This document shows, one piece after another, positions 12,051 through 23,470 of a stretch of DNA of 64,000 nt (the first letter of the stretch is position 1; each line of letters begins with the position of its first letter). The DNA comes from Bidens hawaiensis (taxonomy: Eukaryota; Streptophyta; Magnoliopsida; Asterales; Asteraceae): NCBI GenBank assembly GCA_021521415.1, contig JAIQDT010006463.1, positions 1 through 64,000 on the forward strand. Direction: 5' to 3'. Below the pieces are notes generated by a model that saw only the letters and a list, made by a program, of their open reading frames with translations, was not told the origin of the DNA and ran no database searches. The position numbers and the translations under genes were made by a program.

Positions 12051-13403
12051 GCAAAGAATTTCTTCTTTTGCTGGGAAGTATCCGTCAGCGAGATAGTTCG
12101 CGAAATCAGCAAACCATGGAAAACCATCCTCTTGTGCAGTAACAAACATCAGACTCTCCTTCGGAAAACGATCGTCGATCCTAACTCCCGAATCTCCTAA
12201 ATAAACTCCCTCTAGACGTGAAAGATGATCAGCCGCCACATTCTCGGCCCCCTTTTTATCACGGATCTCTATATAGAACTCTTGAAGCAACAGAATCCAT
12301 CGGATAAGACGAGGCTTAGCAGCCTGCTTGCTGAAAAGATATCTAATAGCGGCATGATCCGTATAAACAATCGTTTTGGACAAAACTAGATAGGACCTAA
12401 ATTTGTCAAAAGCGAACACCACAGCTAAAAGCTCTTTTTCGGTGGTGGTATAGCTTTCATGTACGCCATTTAAGGTCCGGCTCGCGTAGTAGATCGGATG
12501 GAAGTGTTTATCCTTCCGTTGTCCAAGAACTGCTCCGACTGCGAAGTCGCTCGCGTCACACATCAACTCGAATGGTAACGACCAGTCGGGAGCAACCATG
12601 ATTGGGGCGTTAACGAGTTTGTCTTTTAAAAAATCAAACGCCTCGATACACTGCTCAGAAAAAACAAATGGAGCATCCTTCTCCAAAAGTTTGGTCATGG
12701 GTCTCGCGATTTTAAAAAAATCTTTGATGAACCGGCGGTAGAACCCGGCATGACCTAGAAAGCTACGAATTGATCTCACAGAAGTAGGCGGGGGAATATT
12801 AGAAATGGTCTCGACCTTTGCCCGGTCAACCTCTATCCCCGCACTTGAGATCCGATGACCTAGAACAATACCCTCGCGAACCATGAAATGACACTTCTCC
12901 CAGTTAAGGACTAGGTTGGTGTCAACGCAGCGGGACATCATCCTCTCGAGATTTGATAAATAATGATCGAAGGAACTCCCAAATACGGAAAAATCGTCCA
13001 TGAACACCTCCATGGAGTCCTCGATCATATCATGGAAAATGGCCACCATACACCTCTGGAATGTGGCCGGAGCGTTACAAAGTCCGAACGGCATACGTTT
13101 GTAAGCAAACGTTCCGTAAGGACAGGTGAAAGTGGTTTTCTCCTGGTCTTCGGGAGCTATCGGAACCTGGAAGTACCCGGAGAAACCATCTAGGAAGCAG
13201 TAGTACTGACCTGCTAAACGCTCTAACATCTGATCAATGAATGGGAGAGGAAAGTGGTCTTTCCTGGTGGCATCAATCAGTCGGCGATAGTCGATGCAGA
13301 CTCGCCATCCCGTCACAGTCCTCGTGGGAATAAGCTCGTTCCTCTCGTTGGTGGCGACAGTCATGCCACCCTTTTTAGGAATCACTTGACTGGACTCACC
13401 CAA
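12048..13403 (-). pseudogene. Reverse transcriptase and RNase H of element C
   Basis: A 451-codon open stretch copies element RNA into DNA. It shows [19 protein letters not shown] and the polymerase site FMDDFSVFG, in which methionine replaces the more usual alanine or valine, as in Athila. The RNase H part follows with [31 protein letters not shown] and [12 protein letters not shown], whose acids bind the metal ions, and ends in AADHLSRL. The domains themselves look intact. A 1-base deletion near 13392 disconnects it from the upstream protease frame, and another shift near 12068 cuts it from integrase, so no full polyprotein can be made. The start given is only the beginning of the open stretch. 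Confidence 0.93.
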
Positions 13404-13783
13404 GCACTATCAGAAATGGGGAAAATGATCCCTGCATCAAGGATTTTAATGATCTCCTTCTTTACAACCTTTTGCATTTTCGGATTAAGCCGTCGTTGCG
13501 GCTGGACAACAGTTTTGAAATTTTCCTCCATGAGGATTTTATGAGTGCAAAACGAAGGGTTGATACCCTTGATGTCGATAATCTTCCATGCAATAGCCTC
13601 CTTGTGCTCTCGTAGCACCCTCAACAACTTCTCCTTCTCGACCTCGGTCAAAGCAGATGCAATGATAACTGGAAGCTTCCTCTCTTCATCTAAAAATGCA
13701 TACTCAAGGTGGGAAGGTAAATCCTTAAGCTCAAAGGAAGAAGGAGGACTCTCGACCGAAGGTCAATCCATCGGATCGTCTCA
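13382..13783 (-). pseudogene. Protease to reverse transcriptase linker of element C
   Basis: The frame upstream of the polymerase holds LRVLREHKEAIAWKIIDIKG and MEENFKTVVQPQRRLNPKMQ, the conserved entry region of gypsy reverse transcriptases. It ends SAWVSPVK then stop because of the missing base near 13392. Stops TGA at 13763-13765 and 13781-13783 separate it from the protease; both fit CGA-to-TGA changes. Confidence 0.85.
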
Positions 13784-15073
13784 TACGATCTCAGCAGACA
13801 CGCCAGATTCAGGGGTATGCGACTCGGTGTCGTCATTTAAGGACTGATTGGTTACGGCAACCATTTCAATCTCCGGAATCTCCCTATCGAGAATCTGGGT
13901 GTCGGAGGCAGATCCTTCACAAATTTCGCTGAGAAACTCCCCAACATGCTCCATGATGTTATCAATGAAGTATAAGGAGTCATCAGCAGACTTGGGGTGT
14001 TTCAGAGACTGTCGAACGTCAAAGGTGACGTTCTCATCCCCAACCCTTAAGATTAAATTACCCTCGCATACATCGATCAATGCATGTGCAGTGGCAAGGA
14101 ATGGTCGGCCCAAGATGAGTGGGACACTATCGTCATCATTCATGTCCAGTATGACAAAGTCCACCGGGAAGATGAACTTGTCGACACGAACAAGCATGTT
14201 CTCGACCACCCCTCGGGGGTATTTCACAGAACGATCAGCAAGCTGGATACTCATACGGGTAGGCCTCAGTTCGCCTAGACCCAACTTGCGATACAAGGAA
14301 TACGGCATGAGATTAATACTGGCACCAAGATCTGCCAGCGCATGGACGACCGTATTATCACTCAAGATGCAGGGAATTGTGAAACTCCCAGGATCAGACA
14401 TCTTTTCTGGTGACTTTCTCTGCAAGACTGCAGAGCAACTAGCACTCAGAGGAATGGAAGAGACTTCGGCTAACTTCTCTTTGTTCGAAAGAATATCCTT
14501 AAGAAACTTTGCGTATTTGGGCATTTGCGTTAGTGCCTCAAGGAAAGGAATATTAAGATGAAGTTGCTTCAGAAGATCAAGAAATTTGGAGTTCTGCTCC
14601 TCGTCTCTATCCCTACGGACTCTCCCGGGATATGGGAGTCTAGGTTTGTAGACTCTCGGTGGTGTGCTGGGTAATGGTTTGTTCTCGGCCTGTGTTGAAC
14701 TTCCGGGGCTGTGCCTCTGATGCGCCTTGGCCGGTGGAGACTCCAACTGAATCTCCTCGTCTACATGCTTCCCTACATCTACCGCAGGCTCGTTAACGTC
14801 TCCTCTCGTCGCCTCTTGAATCACGGGCTCGCTACGTGCCCCTGCACCGCTCCCTGTCGTCACATCCTTCACGAACGCCTTCGGATTTTGTTCAGTGTTA
14901 CTTGGAAGTGTAGCTGGTGACCTCTCATTTAGACGACTTGCTATCTCTCCTATCTGACGCTCAAGATTTTGAATTGACGCTCCTTGATTTCTCATGAATG
15001 ACTCGTGCTCCCGGAATTTCTCTTGAGTTTCTTTGTGACGGGAGTCCTCTCGAGTCATGAGTTGCGACAGCAT
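13784..15073 (-). pseudogene. Gag C-terminal region and aspartic protease of element C
   Basis: A 430-codon open stretch. The first part has a coiled-coil-like segment (IQNLERQIGEIASRL), then a proline-rich linker with YKPRLPYPGR and LDLLKQLHLNIPFLEAL, a block common to plant gypsy polyproteins. The protease follows: HALADLGASINLMPYSLY, with DLGAS in place of the DTGA/DSGA of other families, as usual in Athila, then VDFVILDM and PLILGRPFLATA. It would cleave the polyprotein. Two TAG codons just upstream (15074-15076 and 15080-15082), each where CAG is expected, cut it from gag. Confidence 0.9.
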
Positions 15074-15079
15074 CTATGT

Positions 15080-16304
15080 CTACTGTGCTATCATCTCCTC
15101 TAACGTGGGCTTCTTCTCCCCACTACTCGTTCCCTCACTGGAATCCTGTAATAAGCTCTGACGTTGCTGGACGCCGGACTGATTTCCGTTCCTCCAGTTG
15201 GAATTTTGGTTACCTCTCCACCCCGAATTATAAGAATTGAAAGAATGTTGATTTCGGTTTGGATTATTAACGAAGTCGACTGCCTCCTCCTGGAAACCTA
15301 CGGGGCACTGAATAGTATCATGTCCCCCTCTACAGATCTCGCATAACTTACTTTTCACCTACAAGTCCTTCACGATTTTTGCTAACGCTTCAACTTGTGC
15401 CGCAAGTGCGGTGCTCGTGTCGACCGAATGCATGCCGCGTAATAGGGAATCGACGTTTTGGTACTCTTAACTGGTGGTCGCTGGTATCCACTCATGGCTA
15501 AACCGTTAAACAAGGCAATGCACTCATCCGTATCCTTCGTTGTCAGTAGGTTACCTCCTGTAGCTGTGTCGAGCATACTCTGAGTTGCGTACGTCACTCC
15601 GTTGTAGAACTTCTCAACAACCGCCCAGTCTTGTAGGCCGTGGTTTGGACATAACGCAAGTATATTTTTGAACCTTTCCCACGCCTCGTAGAAGCTCTCG
15701 GTGTCCTCCATCTGGAAATAATGAATTTGGTTACGCAAACGAGCGGCTTTAGCCGGAGGATCGTATTTTTCAAGAAATTGGGTCTGCATGGCAGCCCAAG
15801 TAGCAATGGATCCCTTTGGGAGGGACTCAAGCCACAGACTCGCATGATCAACGAGTGAGAAAGGAAAGATTCAGAGTTTGATGGCGTCTTCGGATACGCC
15901 GGCAAGATGAAACGTGTCGCAAATTCGTGTGATGCGAGTGATATGAGCATGTGGGTTCTCATGGAGTAACCCGTGAAATTGAGCAGAATGAGCAATCGTG
16001 TTCAGAACATTAGATGTAATCTGCCAAGTCGTTTGAACTCCTATAGCTGGTGGAGAAATGTTGTACTCGCGCCAGCATCGACCGGACGGGCCCGGTCTGC
16101 AACTGTCCTCCTCGGTGGTGGATTCGCGTCGCCCATAATCCTATCCCTAATGACGGGTTCAGAAAAGGTAGGAGAAGAGAACGTATTACCGACGGATGTA
16201 GATGAACTGGAAGACGGTTTTGTACGACGTCTCTCAAAAAGCTCTCTCTCTGGTTCGGAAAATCATTCAATTTCTGGTGGTCCTAGAGATCGAGTACGTC
16301 GCAT
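15080..16304 (-). pseudogene. Gag of element C, disabled
   Basis: The likely start codon is at 16302-16304 (MRRTRSLGPPEIE). The capsid part shows QFHGLLHENPHAH, then a block resembling RICDTFHLAGVSEDAIKL, then WLESLPKGSIATW and QFLEKYDPPAKAARL, all in the order expected for Athila gag. A zinc knuckle, CEICRGGHDTIQC, lies near 15330. Damage: TGA at 16263-16265 and 15871-15873, TAG at 15359-15361, 15080-15082 and 15074-15076, and shifts of frame near 16055 and 15470. Nearly all the stops are single C-to-T changes from CGA or CAG. The protein would form virus-like particles in the cytoplasm. Confidence 0.88.
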
Positions 16305-16440
16305 ACAACTATTAAAATAAATAAAAGAAACTATAATTAGCTAAACTATTTTAAACTAACAAACAAAACAAATAAGAAAGACAAGTAGTAAACAAGGCAA
16401 GTCCTAACTCGAGTCGTTCTTAATACGCCTCAAACCGTGT

Positions 16441-16457
16441 CCCCGGCAACGGCACCA
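16441..16457 (-). other. Primer binding site of element C, tRNA-Asp type
   Basis: The minus strand reads TGGTGCCGTTGCCGGGG, complementary to plant tRNA-Asp with one mismatch, six bases from the LTR end at 16464. Confidence 0.9.
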
Positions 16458-16463
16458 AAAACA

Positions 16464-18175
16464 TGATGTGCGAAAATATATATAAATATATTTATAAATA
16501 AAACACAAGTCGCAACTAAGCTTTAAAAACCAAACAATCTATCCTAGTTCACACAAACGGCAAGTGTACCGGTCGCGTATAGCACAGATGAGGAAAGTCC
16601 GGATATCGAACTCGAAGACACGTGAAAACGTTTATAATCACTAAACTCTAACCAAGACTCACCAAAATATTTAATTGATTTTTTTTAGATTTTATTTAAC
16701 TACTTAACTTAACTAAATGAAAACTTTTGACAAAACTTCGGAAACTTTGACTGCAGTGATAAAAACGTCTACCTAGGTAAGAATCATATTGAAGGAGATG
16801 ACAAAACAATGGATTGAAAACTCTCACGACACCGGTTCTAAAGGATGACACAACTAAGGTTCGCTCAAGAAGGTCAGATCACCTCTCGGTCTCACTAACA
16901 AACTCTAACTTATCTTAGTTGATTTTAAGAACAAACCGGGAAAACAAATTATTAACGTGTTCTAATGCCGACTCACCTCTCGGTCTCACCGACACACTAG
17001 CCTAATGGAAACGAATACTACGCAACCAAGGATAGAGGAACAATTCAACTTAACTTAAACTAGAATAACTAATCGCTCAAACACCCAAACCCGACAAGAA
17101 CAAAACCCGCTCTCGCGCGATCTTAATTCTAACAAGTAAAAGTAATGAGACGAGTTTACTTCTTATCACCTCTCGGTCTCTAAGAAGGTGTTTCACAACT
17201 GATTTTATCTAATTAATTTACCCACTTATCCCTACGGTTGTACTTCCCGCAAATAAACCCTAAACACAAAGTAAAGAGCCTTAAACATGCAACAACTAAT
17301 CAAAACCGATTCAATTAATTAAAGCATGAGGTTATTAGGTATAATCAAACAAAACACAGCCACTAAACACAATCTAATTTACTGTTAAATCAAACTTTAC
17401 ATTAACAATTTAAGACATGATCATTAACAATCCATATTACTAGTCAAAACCTAACAATATTCATCAAACCTAGGTAGAACAAACAAGATTAGCTACTCAT
17501 TAAGTTTGGACAGCAGCATACATTCGAATTAAACATCATATAACTCATCATAAACATAAGAAAACTCATTCAATGATCAAGAACAATCAAACACAAATCA
17601 ATCTCTAAGTAACTTTCAAAACAATCCAACAAAAAGATCAAACTAAACAAGTTAGGGTTCTTGAACAAGAAACAAAGTTTAAAGATGATTACTTAAGGTT
17701 TATGAGCTGAGTTTATGGATTTATAAGACCTTTAGCTGCTGTATAAAACCCTCCTTGGTGTTCTTCTTCTCTTCCAGCCGTCACAGCCACCAAACCCTAG
17801 CCGCCACAAGCTTTTTCATCCTTCTCCTTGCTGCTGCCGATCGCAATCTGCCTAGGGGGTTGGGGCTGCTGAATTTTGGGATTTAGGGCTGTTCTATGGC
17901 AGAAAATTAAGTTAATTAACTTAATATAATATCATGTAAGGCTTCTAACTTGTGGGCTTGGTTCGGGCCTTGAGTTGTAGTTTTGAAACTTGACCAAAAA
18001 GGCCCCTAGAGTCTTCCAACTTAACTCTTTTTCACCATCTTTCATAAACCTACAATTAACATTTAAACTTTGTAAATTATTGCACTTAACCCCCAATACT
18101 TTCATAAAATAAACAATTAAGCATAAAACCCATGATAAAATCATAAGGAAAGTAAGTGTGTTTTACAACACATCA
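16464..18175 (-). repeat. 5' LTR of element C
   Basis: 1712 bp, TGATGTG to CACATCA, followed by the AAGAT duplication at 18176-18180. It is nearly identical to 7355-9067, and the promoter and repeat words noted there recur. Confidence 0.95.
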
Positions 18176-18193
18176 AAGATTCATGGATTAAAC

Positions 18194-19355
18194 TGTTGAG
18201 TCAAAGATTTGACTAGAAATGACCTATACAAGTGTTAAGGAGATTGGAATCTTCTCAACCTCCTCAGAATTTGCTAAGTAGGGAAACCGAGCACACTTAG
18301 ACATCTGAGCAGGGTTTTACTTAGCCTAGCATGATATTCTGCCTATCGAGCAGAGTTATCTTCAAGAAGTCTTCTTTAGTGTATATCCGAGCAGGGTTCA
18401 CTATATCTAGCAAGGTTGTTCTTCATGACCGAGCACAGTTTGCTTACTAGAAACCCTTGGTCAAACCAAGCTTTTGAAGCCAAGTACTTGGAATATCTAG
18501 CAAGTTATTCATTAATAGCAGTGGTCTGAGCATGCTTGATGGAAGTTAAAGAATTATCCTAAGGACTCATCGAGCAAAGTTCAACTCCGAGCAAGCTACA
18601 GTGTTTCCAAGCACACATTGCTTTGCTAATAAGTTACTCTTACAGAGTTGAAAGGACCTCAGAAGAACAAGTTTGCTCGTAGGACTATATCGAGAAAAGT
18701 TTGCTATAGTCAAGAAGATTGAAGTCTGCTAGGTGTGTATTTTCATTGGAAAATACACAAAGTAAAGTCTACCCGGAGAACTGTTCCGAGCACACTTCAA
18801 GGTTACCATGTCTACTCGTAAAGGACAAAAAGGCACAAAGCCTACTCGGAGAAGACAAATGTGATAAAATTCTACTCGGAAGACCTGTTTTACACTTAGT
18901 ATAGTTTTGAATATGTAATTTGAATATGTATCAATCATTAGGGTTTCTAGAAGGAATGACAGCTGTCAGAAGGGGCAGGCCTATAAATAGAATAATTATA
19001 GGCACGCCTCCTGGTGGATTTGCTGCTTTACACTTTTCAGATAAGATCGAATATTCCTGATTGAGTGTGACGGCTGTCCTAGGTTATTTTACTGGAAATA
19101 CATTCCCGACAAAAAACCCAAACCGATTAACATTTGTATGAATCAATTTATATAAATGGAAATCTTTTGAGTTATTGTTCGTGTCTGTTACTTTTATTAA
19201 CCTACTTAGCAACAAACTTGATTATTTCTGATTCCGCCTTTAACAATTAAGAATCTTTCCTAAAATAGCAATCCGTCATTAACTTTCTTGTCGACACATC
19301 CAATGTGTGGGTTATGACATAATAATGAGTATTGAGTGACCAATCGGGACCGACA
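18194..19355 (+). repeat. 5' LTR of element B (SIRE-like copia)
   Basis: Runs from TGTTGAGTC to GGACCGACA and is followed by a tRNA-Met primer site. The first two thirds (about 18280-18880) are crowded with GAGCA, TAGCA and TACTCGG words in element sense. A TATA box follows at 18982-18989. The right end is well placed by the primer site; the left end rests on the TGTTG motif only, as no partner LTR or target duplication was found. Confidence 0.65.
18982..18989 (+). promoter_or_regulatory. TATA box of element B LTR
   Basis: TATAAATA, within CCTATAAATAG, lies downstream of the GAGCA/TAGCA word array and about 370 bp before the LTR end, as expected for the retroelement promoter. Confidence 0.6.
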
Positions 19356-19357
19356 AG

Positions 19358-19370
19358 TAGTATCAGAGCC
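19358..19370 (+). other. Primer binding site of element B, initiator tRNA-Met type
   Basis: TAGTATCAGAGCC differs by one base from the perfect complement of initiator tRNA-Met. It starts two bases after the LTR end. Confidence 0.75.
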
Positions 19371-19679
19371 ATTGATTGCTGATTTGGGTGAAGATTATGT
19401 TGTTGTTTGAAGATTTGAAGAAGAACAATGACGTGAGCAAAGCACTGTTCCATTGAAGAATGACGTCTGCTGCTATGTTCTTCATTTCCGTCCAGATCTA
19501 CAAACATCCGGTGTTTTCGTTTCCTTACTTTAGTTAAAGTTTGCATCTTTATTATTTACTCTTGTTCCAATTGAATCAGACTCATCAGATCTGAAGATTT
19601 GGTTCTCAGATCTGATAATTTTAACTGAAAATTTGATTTTTACTATGTTTAAGTTTACTCTGTTTCTGTTTTTAACAAA

Positions 19680-19721
19680 ATGTCTGGTCTTGAAGAATAA
19701 GAAGTGTCCACTAATAAGATT
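19680..19721 (+). pseudogene. First 14 codons of element B gag, separated from the rest by the inversion
   Basis: An ATG opens a frame that begins MSGLEE, then a TAA (19698-19700) where a glutamine codon would fit, then EVSTNKI. The frame ends at the inversion breakpoint. The rest of gag starts at 37118 on the opposite strand, in a compatible phase. The distance from the primer site (about 310 bp) suits a copia leader. The identification rests on position and the reciprocal break rather than on sequence motifs. Confidence 0.6.
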
Positions 19722-19722
19722 C

Positions 19723-20017
19723 CTCTTGTTCGGTTCGTCACCTAGCGTTAGTTTGATGTACCTCGATGTCTCGAATGGTTAGTTATTAACCGCAAAGGTA
19801 TATTTATCTAATCGTTAGTTAGATAGATTAATTGTTATATTTATACCGTGCTCATATCGTATGTAACCAGATCCTGTCGGGTTTAGTTTTGGTGTTGATT
19901 ACTCGTTTACTTTTCTGCTGCGCATATATTAATTAATTGGATTAATTTTTATTTGTCATGTTTATTGAACCGGGTTTTAATAAATATTTTTTTACTAATC
20001 ACCACTGAAACCCAACA
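19723..20017 (+). repeat. Inverted piece of element A LTR (R-U5 end)
   Basis: Matches the complement of 5633-5927 and ends CACTGAAACCCAACA at the primer site. It lies opposite in strand to the other pieces of this LTR because of the inversion. Confidence 0.85.
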
Positions 20018-20018
20018 G

Positions 20019-20031
20019 TGGTATTAGAGCC
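20019..20031 (+). other. Primer binding site of element A, initiator tRNA-Met type
   Basis: TGGTATTAGAGCC, one mismatch from the complement of initiator tRNA-Met, two bases after the LTR end. Confidence 0.85.
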
Positions 20032-21179
20032 TTGGTTACAACATACGATTCGGTACTTGTCTTTTATCCGGAATTAGAACAGAAACTTTAATTGGTTTTA
20101 AAGTTTTTAATCTAATTATTTATAAGGAAACTTTATAATTTGGTCAAATATTTATTTGTTTTGTTCGATCAAAGGCTTTCCCAGTTTATTGTGTGATCGT
20201 TTTATAATATGTAAATCTGGCCCGACCGTGTTTTGTAGTTTGTGATGATCTGGTTTTGGTTTTGGCCATATTGATGGTTCAAAGTTGTAATTGTTAGGGT
20301 TTTTTCTTTATTGTATTTCTTTATTTTGTAAATATTGTATTTTCTTTATAAATAATGTAGTGAACGAAGACCCGAAGACAAAGACCAAGTAAACCAAACA
20401 GGAATCACGAAGTCAGTGGGAGTTACTTAAGACGACGATTGGATGCACTCAAGTTCATCCTTGTGTTGTTTGTGTGTTGTGACCCCGTGACCCGTTCGGT
20501 CTTGCTAATAGGCTCTAGCAAGATCGAACAAATTTTTGGCCTTATAGATTTACCTATTTTTATTGCTTTTGTGGTCGCTTATATTTTATTATAACCAACC
20601 TCACACCAATATATATTTTAAAAGGAGTATTAAAATAATAAAACGATCATTTTAAAAAAAGTTCTAAAAGGAGTTTTACAACTTGGCAAATTAAATTTTA
20701 AAACAAATAATAACCAATTATTTTTTGTGAATTAAACAAAATTTTCAAAATCTTATAACTTAATAGATTTTCTATTAACTTAAATTTGGTTATATATATC
20801 GAGACAAACTTAGTTTTAATAGGTTATTAGAACCAAGTGTCCTGAAAGATGAAATGGTTCATCATTTTTTCCTGATTAAATACAGTAAAATGGATTTTGC
20901 TCTATTTGATAAATTCTGAAATTAATCCCAATTTTAAAACCAATAGTCTATGCCATCCTACTATAAGCCACACTTGATGCATACTGCGAAATTTCAAGTG
21001 TTTGGACTACAGTACCGCAATTGTTTTCTAGCCTATCTCTTCAAGATGAAAGGGTTTCATTGACACATCCGGCCCTTTCACACGTGACTATAATAGGGAG
21101 ACTATTACTTTACTCTTCTGTTACAGGCTACCACTTTCTGAAGACTAAAGTGGGCATAGATGAGGCTAAACGTATCAAC
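20032..21179 (+). other. Non-coding leader of element A and sequence beyond it
   Basis: No coding domain. The first 600 bp are presumably the leader of A. From about 20850 the sequence should be the 3' flank of the env-like frame of element B, yet no second LTR of B and no polypurine tract followed by TGTTGAG can be found, so the 3' LTR of B seems to be missing. Confidence 0.45.
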
Positions 21180-21420
21180 TTAGGCAATTGTTGTCTTAAT
21201 AGGCCCATTCTGTTGTCTTTCGGCCATCTTATTTCTACCATGATAGTCATAAAGGTTAAGTTTGGCCATTGCTTCAAATTGTTCTCTTGTGTAATCGAAA
21301 AAATCATCTCTGAAGATTATTTCTATCAACAGTCTGCTCTGCATTATCACCTTCAAAGATTGAGACACCGAGTCATAGTACAGAGTCATAGGTAGATCCA
21401 CATCAGATTGTGGTCTTGTT

Positions 21421-22124
21421 TAGGGCTGTGCAACGGTTCAGAACCGGCGAGAACCGAACCGGAACCGGCCGAACCGGAACCGAAAATGAGTGAAAAATAG
21501 AACCGGAACCTATTATAGTAAACCAGTTCGGTTCCAGACCGCTAAAGCCGGTTCTCGCTAATCGGTTCTGGCTAGAACCGGTTCGATCATTTATTTATCA
21601 AATGAGTTATGCAAACTTTGCGAATTGCAAAACAAGTTTATTCAATTGTATGTCTTCTTTCACAGTAAAACTAATTTAGGTTACAACATAAACATCCGTT
21701 ATATTTTTTATTAAAACCTAAGTGTTCAAGTTAAATAAATCATTAGCAACGATAGATTAATGGATGATCATATCATTTTATATTGAATTACCTTTATAGC
21801 TTAAATCAAAATTGATTATGGTTGATAGTTCTTGAACGTAAAGAAAGAAGATTTGAATTACAAAATGATTGGATGGATACCGGTTAATAAGTTACTCAAT
21901 AAGAAATGGGGATTGGTAAATTTATTTAAAACGTTTTGAATATTCCGGTTCTCCGGTTCCAAGTCTAGAACCGCCGGTTTTACACAGAACCAAACCGGGA
22001 ACCGTTTAATGCAAATTCTGAGAACAGAGAACCGAACCAGTACACACATAAGCGGTTCTGAGGCACCGGTTCGGTTCCGGTTCCTCGGTTCTGACGGTTC
22101 CGAACCGTTTTTTGCTCACCCCTA
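21421..22124. mobile_element. hAT-type MITE inside the env-like frame
   Basis: Ends TAGGGCTGTGCAACGGTTC and, inverted, TAGGGGTGAGCAAAAAACGG. The flanks are GTCTTGTT and GTCTTGTC, an 8-bp duplication with one change, the length made by hAT transposases. Both subterminal regions are packed with ACCGGTTC/GAACCGG words. There is no transposase, so it is non-autonomous (704 bp). Removing it rejoins the env-like reading frame exactly, if one copy of the duplication is also removed. Confidence 0.88.
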
Positions 22125-23399
22125 GTCTTGTCTCTCTTTGGGTTCCTCCTCTGCTTGACTCTCCTCTGCTGGTGGAGCTGTATGTCCTTGAAGCTGAGGG
22201 CCTAGTTGGAATTGATTTCATTGGTTTACTAGGCTCTGTAACTCCAAATGTCTTTTTGTACATGGCAACAATCACCTCAGCATGTAAATTGATTAAGTCA
22301 GTTAGATCTTCATTACCCTCATTGAACAACCTTGCAAGCATCTCCATAATTCTTTTATCATGTAGTTGTCCTGCCGGTACAAATCTACCTCCAATAAAAC
22401 TTCTTGGGTTTACACCCTCTCTCAGTACTCTTTCCCATTCAGGCTTTTGCTCATAGAAGAGCATCTTGAACGGTGCCTTTCCTAAATTATCAAACACTTT
22501 CTCATTCATTCCCTTCTGGTTAACCATTACCCTTCTTAATATTTGTATAATTTCTTCATTCTCCCAAGGGTCAGTTGGTTCTTCCACCGGTTCAGGTTTC
22601 ACTTCTGCTGGAATTGGTGTGTCCTGGGCAGTTGATACTTTTGATTTTTCTTTTTCATTTTCTGCCCTCTGTTTCTCCCTTAAAGTCATAATTTTTCTTT
22701 TCTTTGCTGGTGGTTCTTGTTGATCACCCCTTGAGTGTGTAGTAGAAGGCTCAGGTTATACTCTCTTCAGTTCATCTTTCCTTTTAAACTTATTATAATG
22801 TGACAAAACTGATGCCTTTGATAAACTGTCCACCATTTCAGGTTGCATCCCCTTGTCCAATAAATATCCACACATGCCTCCATACTTCATTCTCAAAGCC
22901 TTTAATTTTTCAGCCAGTTCAGCTTCTTTTGTAAATTTTTCTTTTTGTTCTCTGGCAACATCTTTTCTAGTGTTGTTGTAGGCTTCTCTCAGACTTTCCA
23001 ACTTGAAATGAATTAGATCTTTTTCAGAGTATCCATGCTTTCTGAGATAATCTCTGTATTTTTAACTGTCTTTGTTCTTTTGTTTCATTTGTTTGTCAAT
23101 GATGTCCCTTTGTCTATTCAACTTTCTTTGAAGATCATCATCATTTAGAGAAACTAGATCTTCAAAGTTGAATCCATGACTCATCAACTTGATTACCAAA
23201 GGATTTTTCATTTTAGCATTAATCAAACTCTGCTGAATGTTTGCCCTTTGATCATCTGTCATTGTTACTTGTGGGGACACAACATTAGCATTTTCATTTG
23301 CATTCTGATCATCATCATCATCATTAGTAGAGTCTTCTTGCTATGTGGATTCATTAACATCATCTATCTTCTCATCATCATGTTGTGGGACATCTGGTG

Positions 23400-23470
23400 T
23401 TGAACATTTTCATCTGGCCTTAAAATTTGGTACTCCTTGAACATTTTCATCTGGCCTTAAAATTTGCAGT
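23400..23470. repeat. Short tandem duplication within the env-like frame
   Basis: GAACATTTTCATCTGGCC and following bases through TTAAAATTTG occur twice, about 37 bp apart. The duplicated unit carries the stop that ends the open stretch at 23410. Confidence 0.75.

Larger units (their letters stand above)
7355..18175 (-). mobile_element. Element C: complete but disabled Ty3/gypsy element, Athila-like
   Basis: A 10.8-kb element with LTRs at 7355-9067 and 16464-18175, ends TGATGTG/CACATCA, and an exact AAGAT duplication on both sides (7350-7354 and 18176-18180). On the minus strand the order is LTR, tRNA-Asp primer site, gag, protease, reverse transcriptase, RNase H, integrase, 1.7 kb non-coding, polypurine tract, LTR. 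The FMDDFSVFG reverse transcriptase motif, the DLGAS protease motif and the tRNA-Asp primer are typical of Athila. The gag-pol frame carries about a dozen in-frame stops and at least four shifts of frame. Confidence 0.95.

Noticed and set aside
13848..14561. 237-codon frame on the plus strand
   Set aside because: It is antisense to the protease of element C, which has clear motifs. The codon pattern is a by-product.
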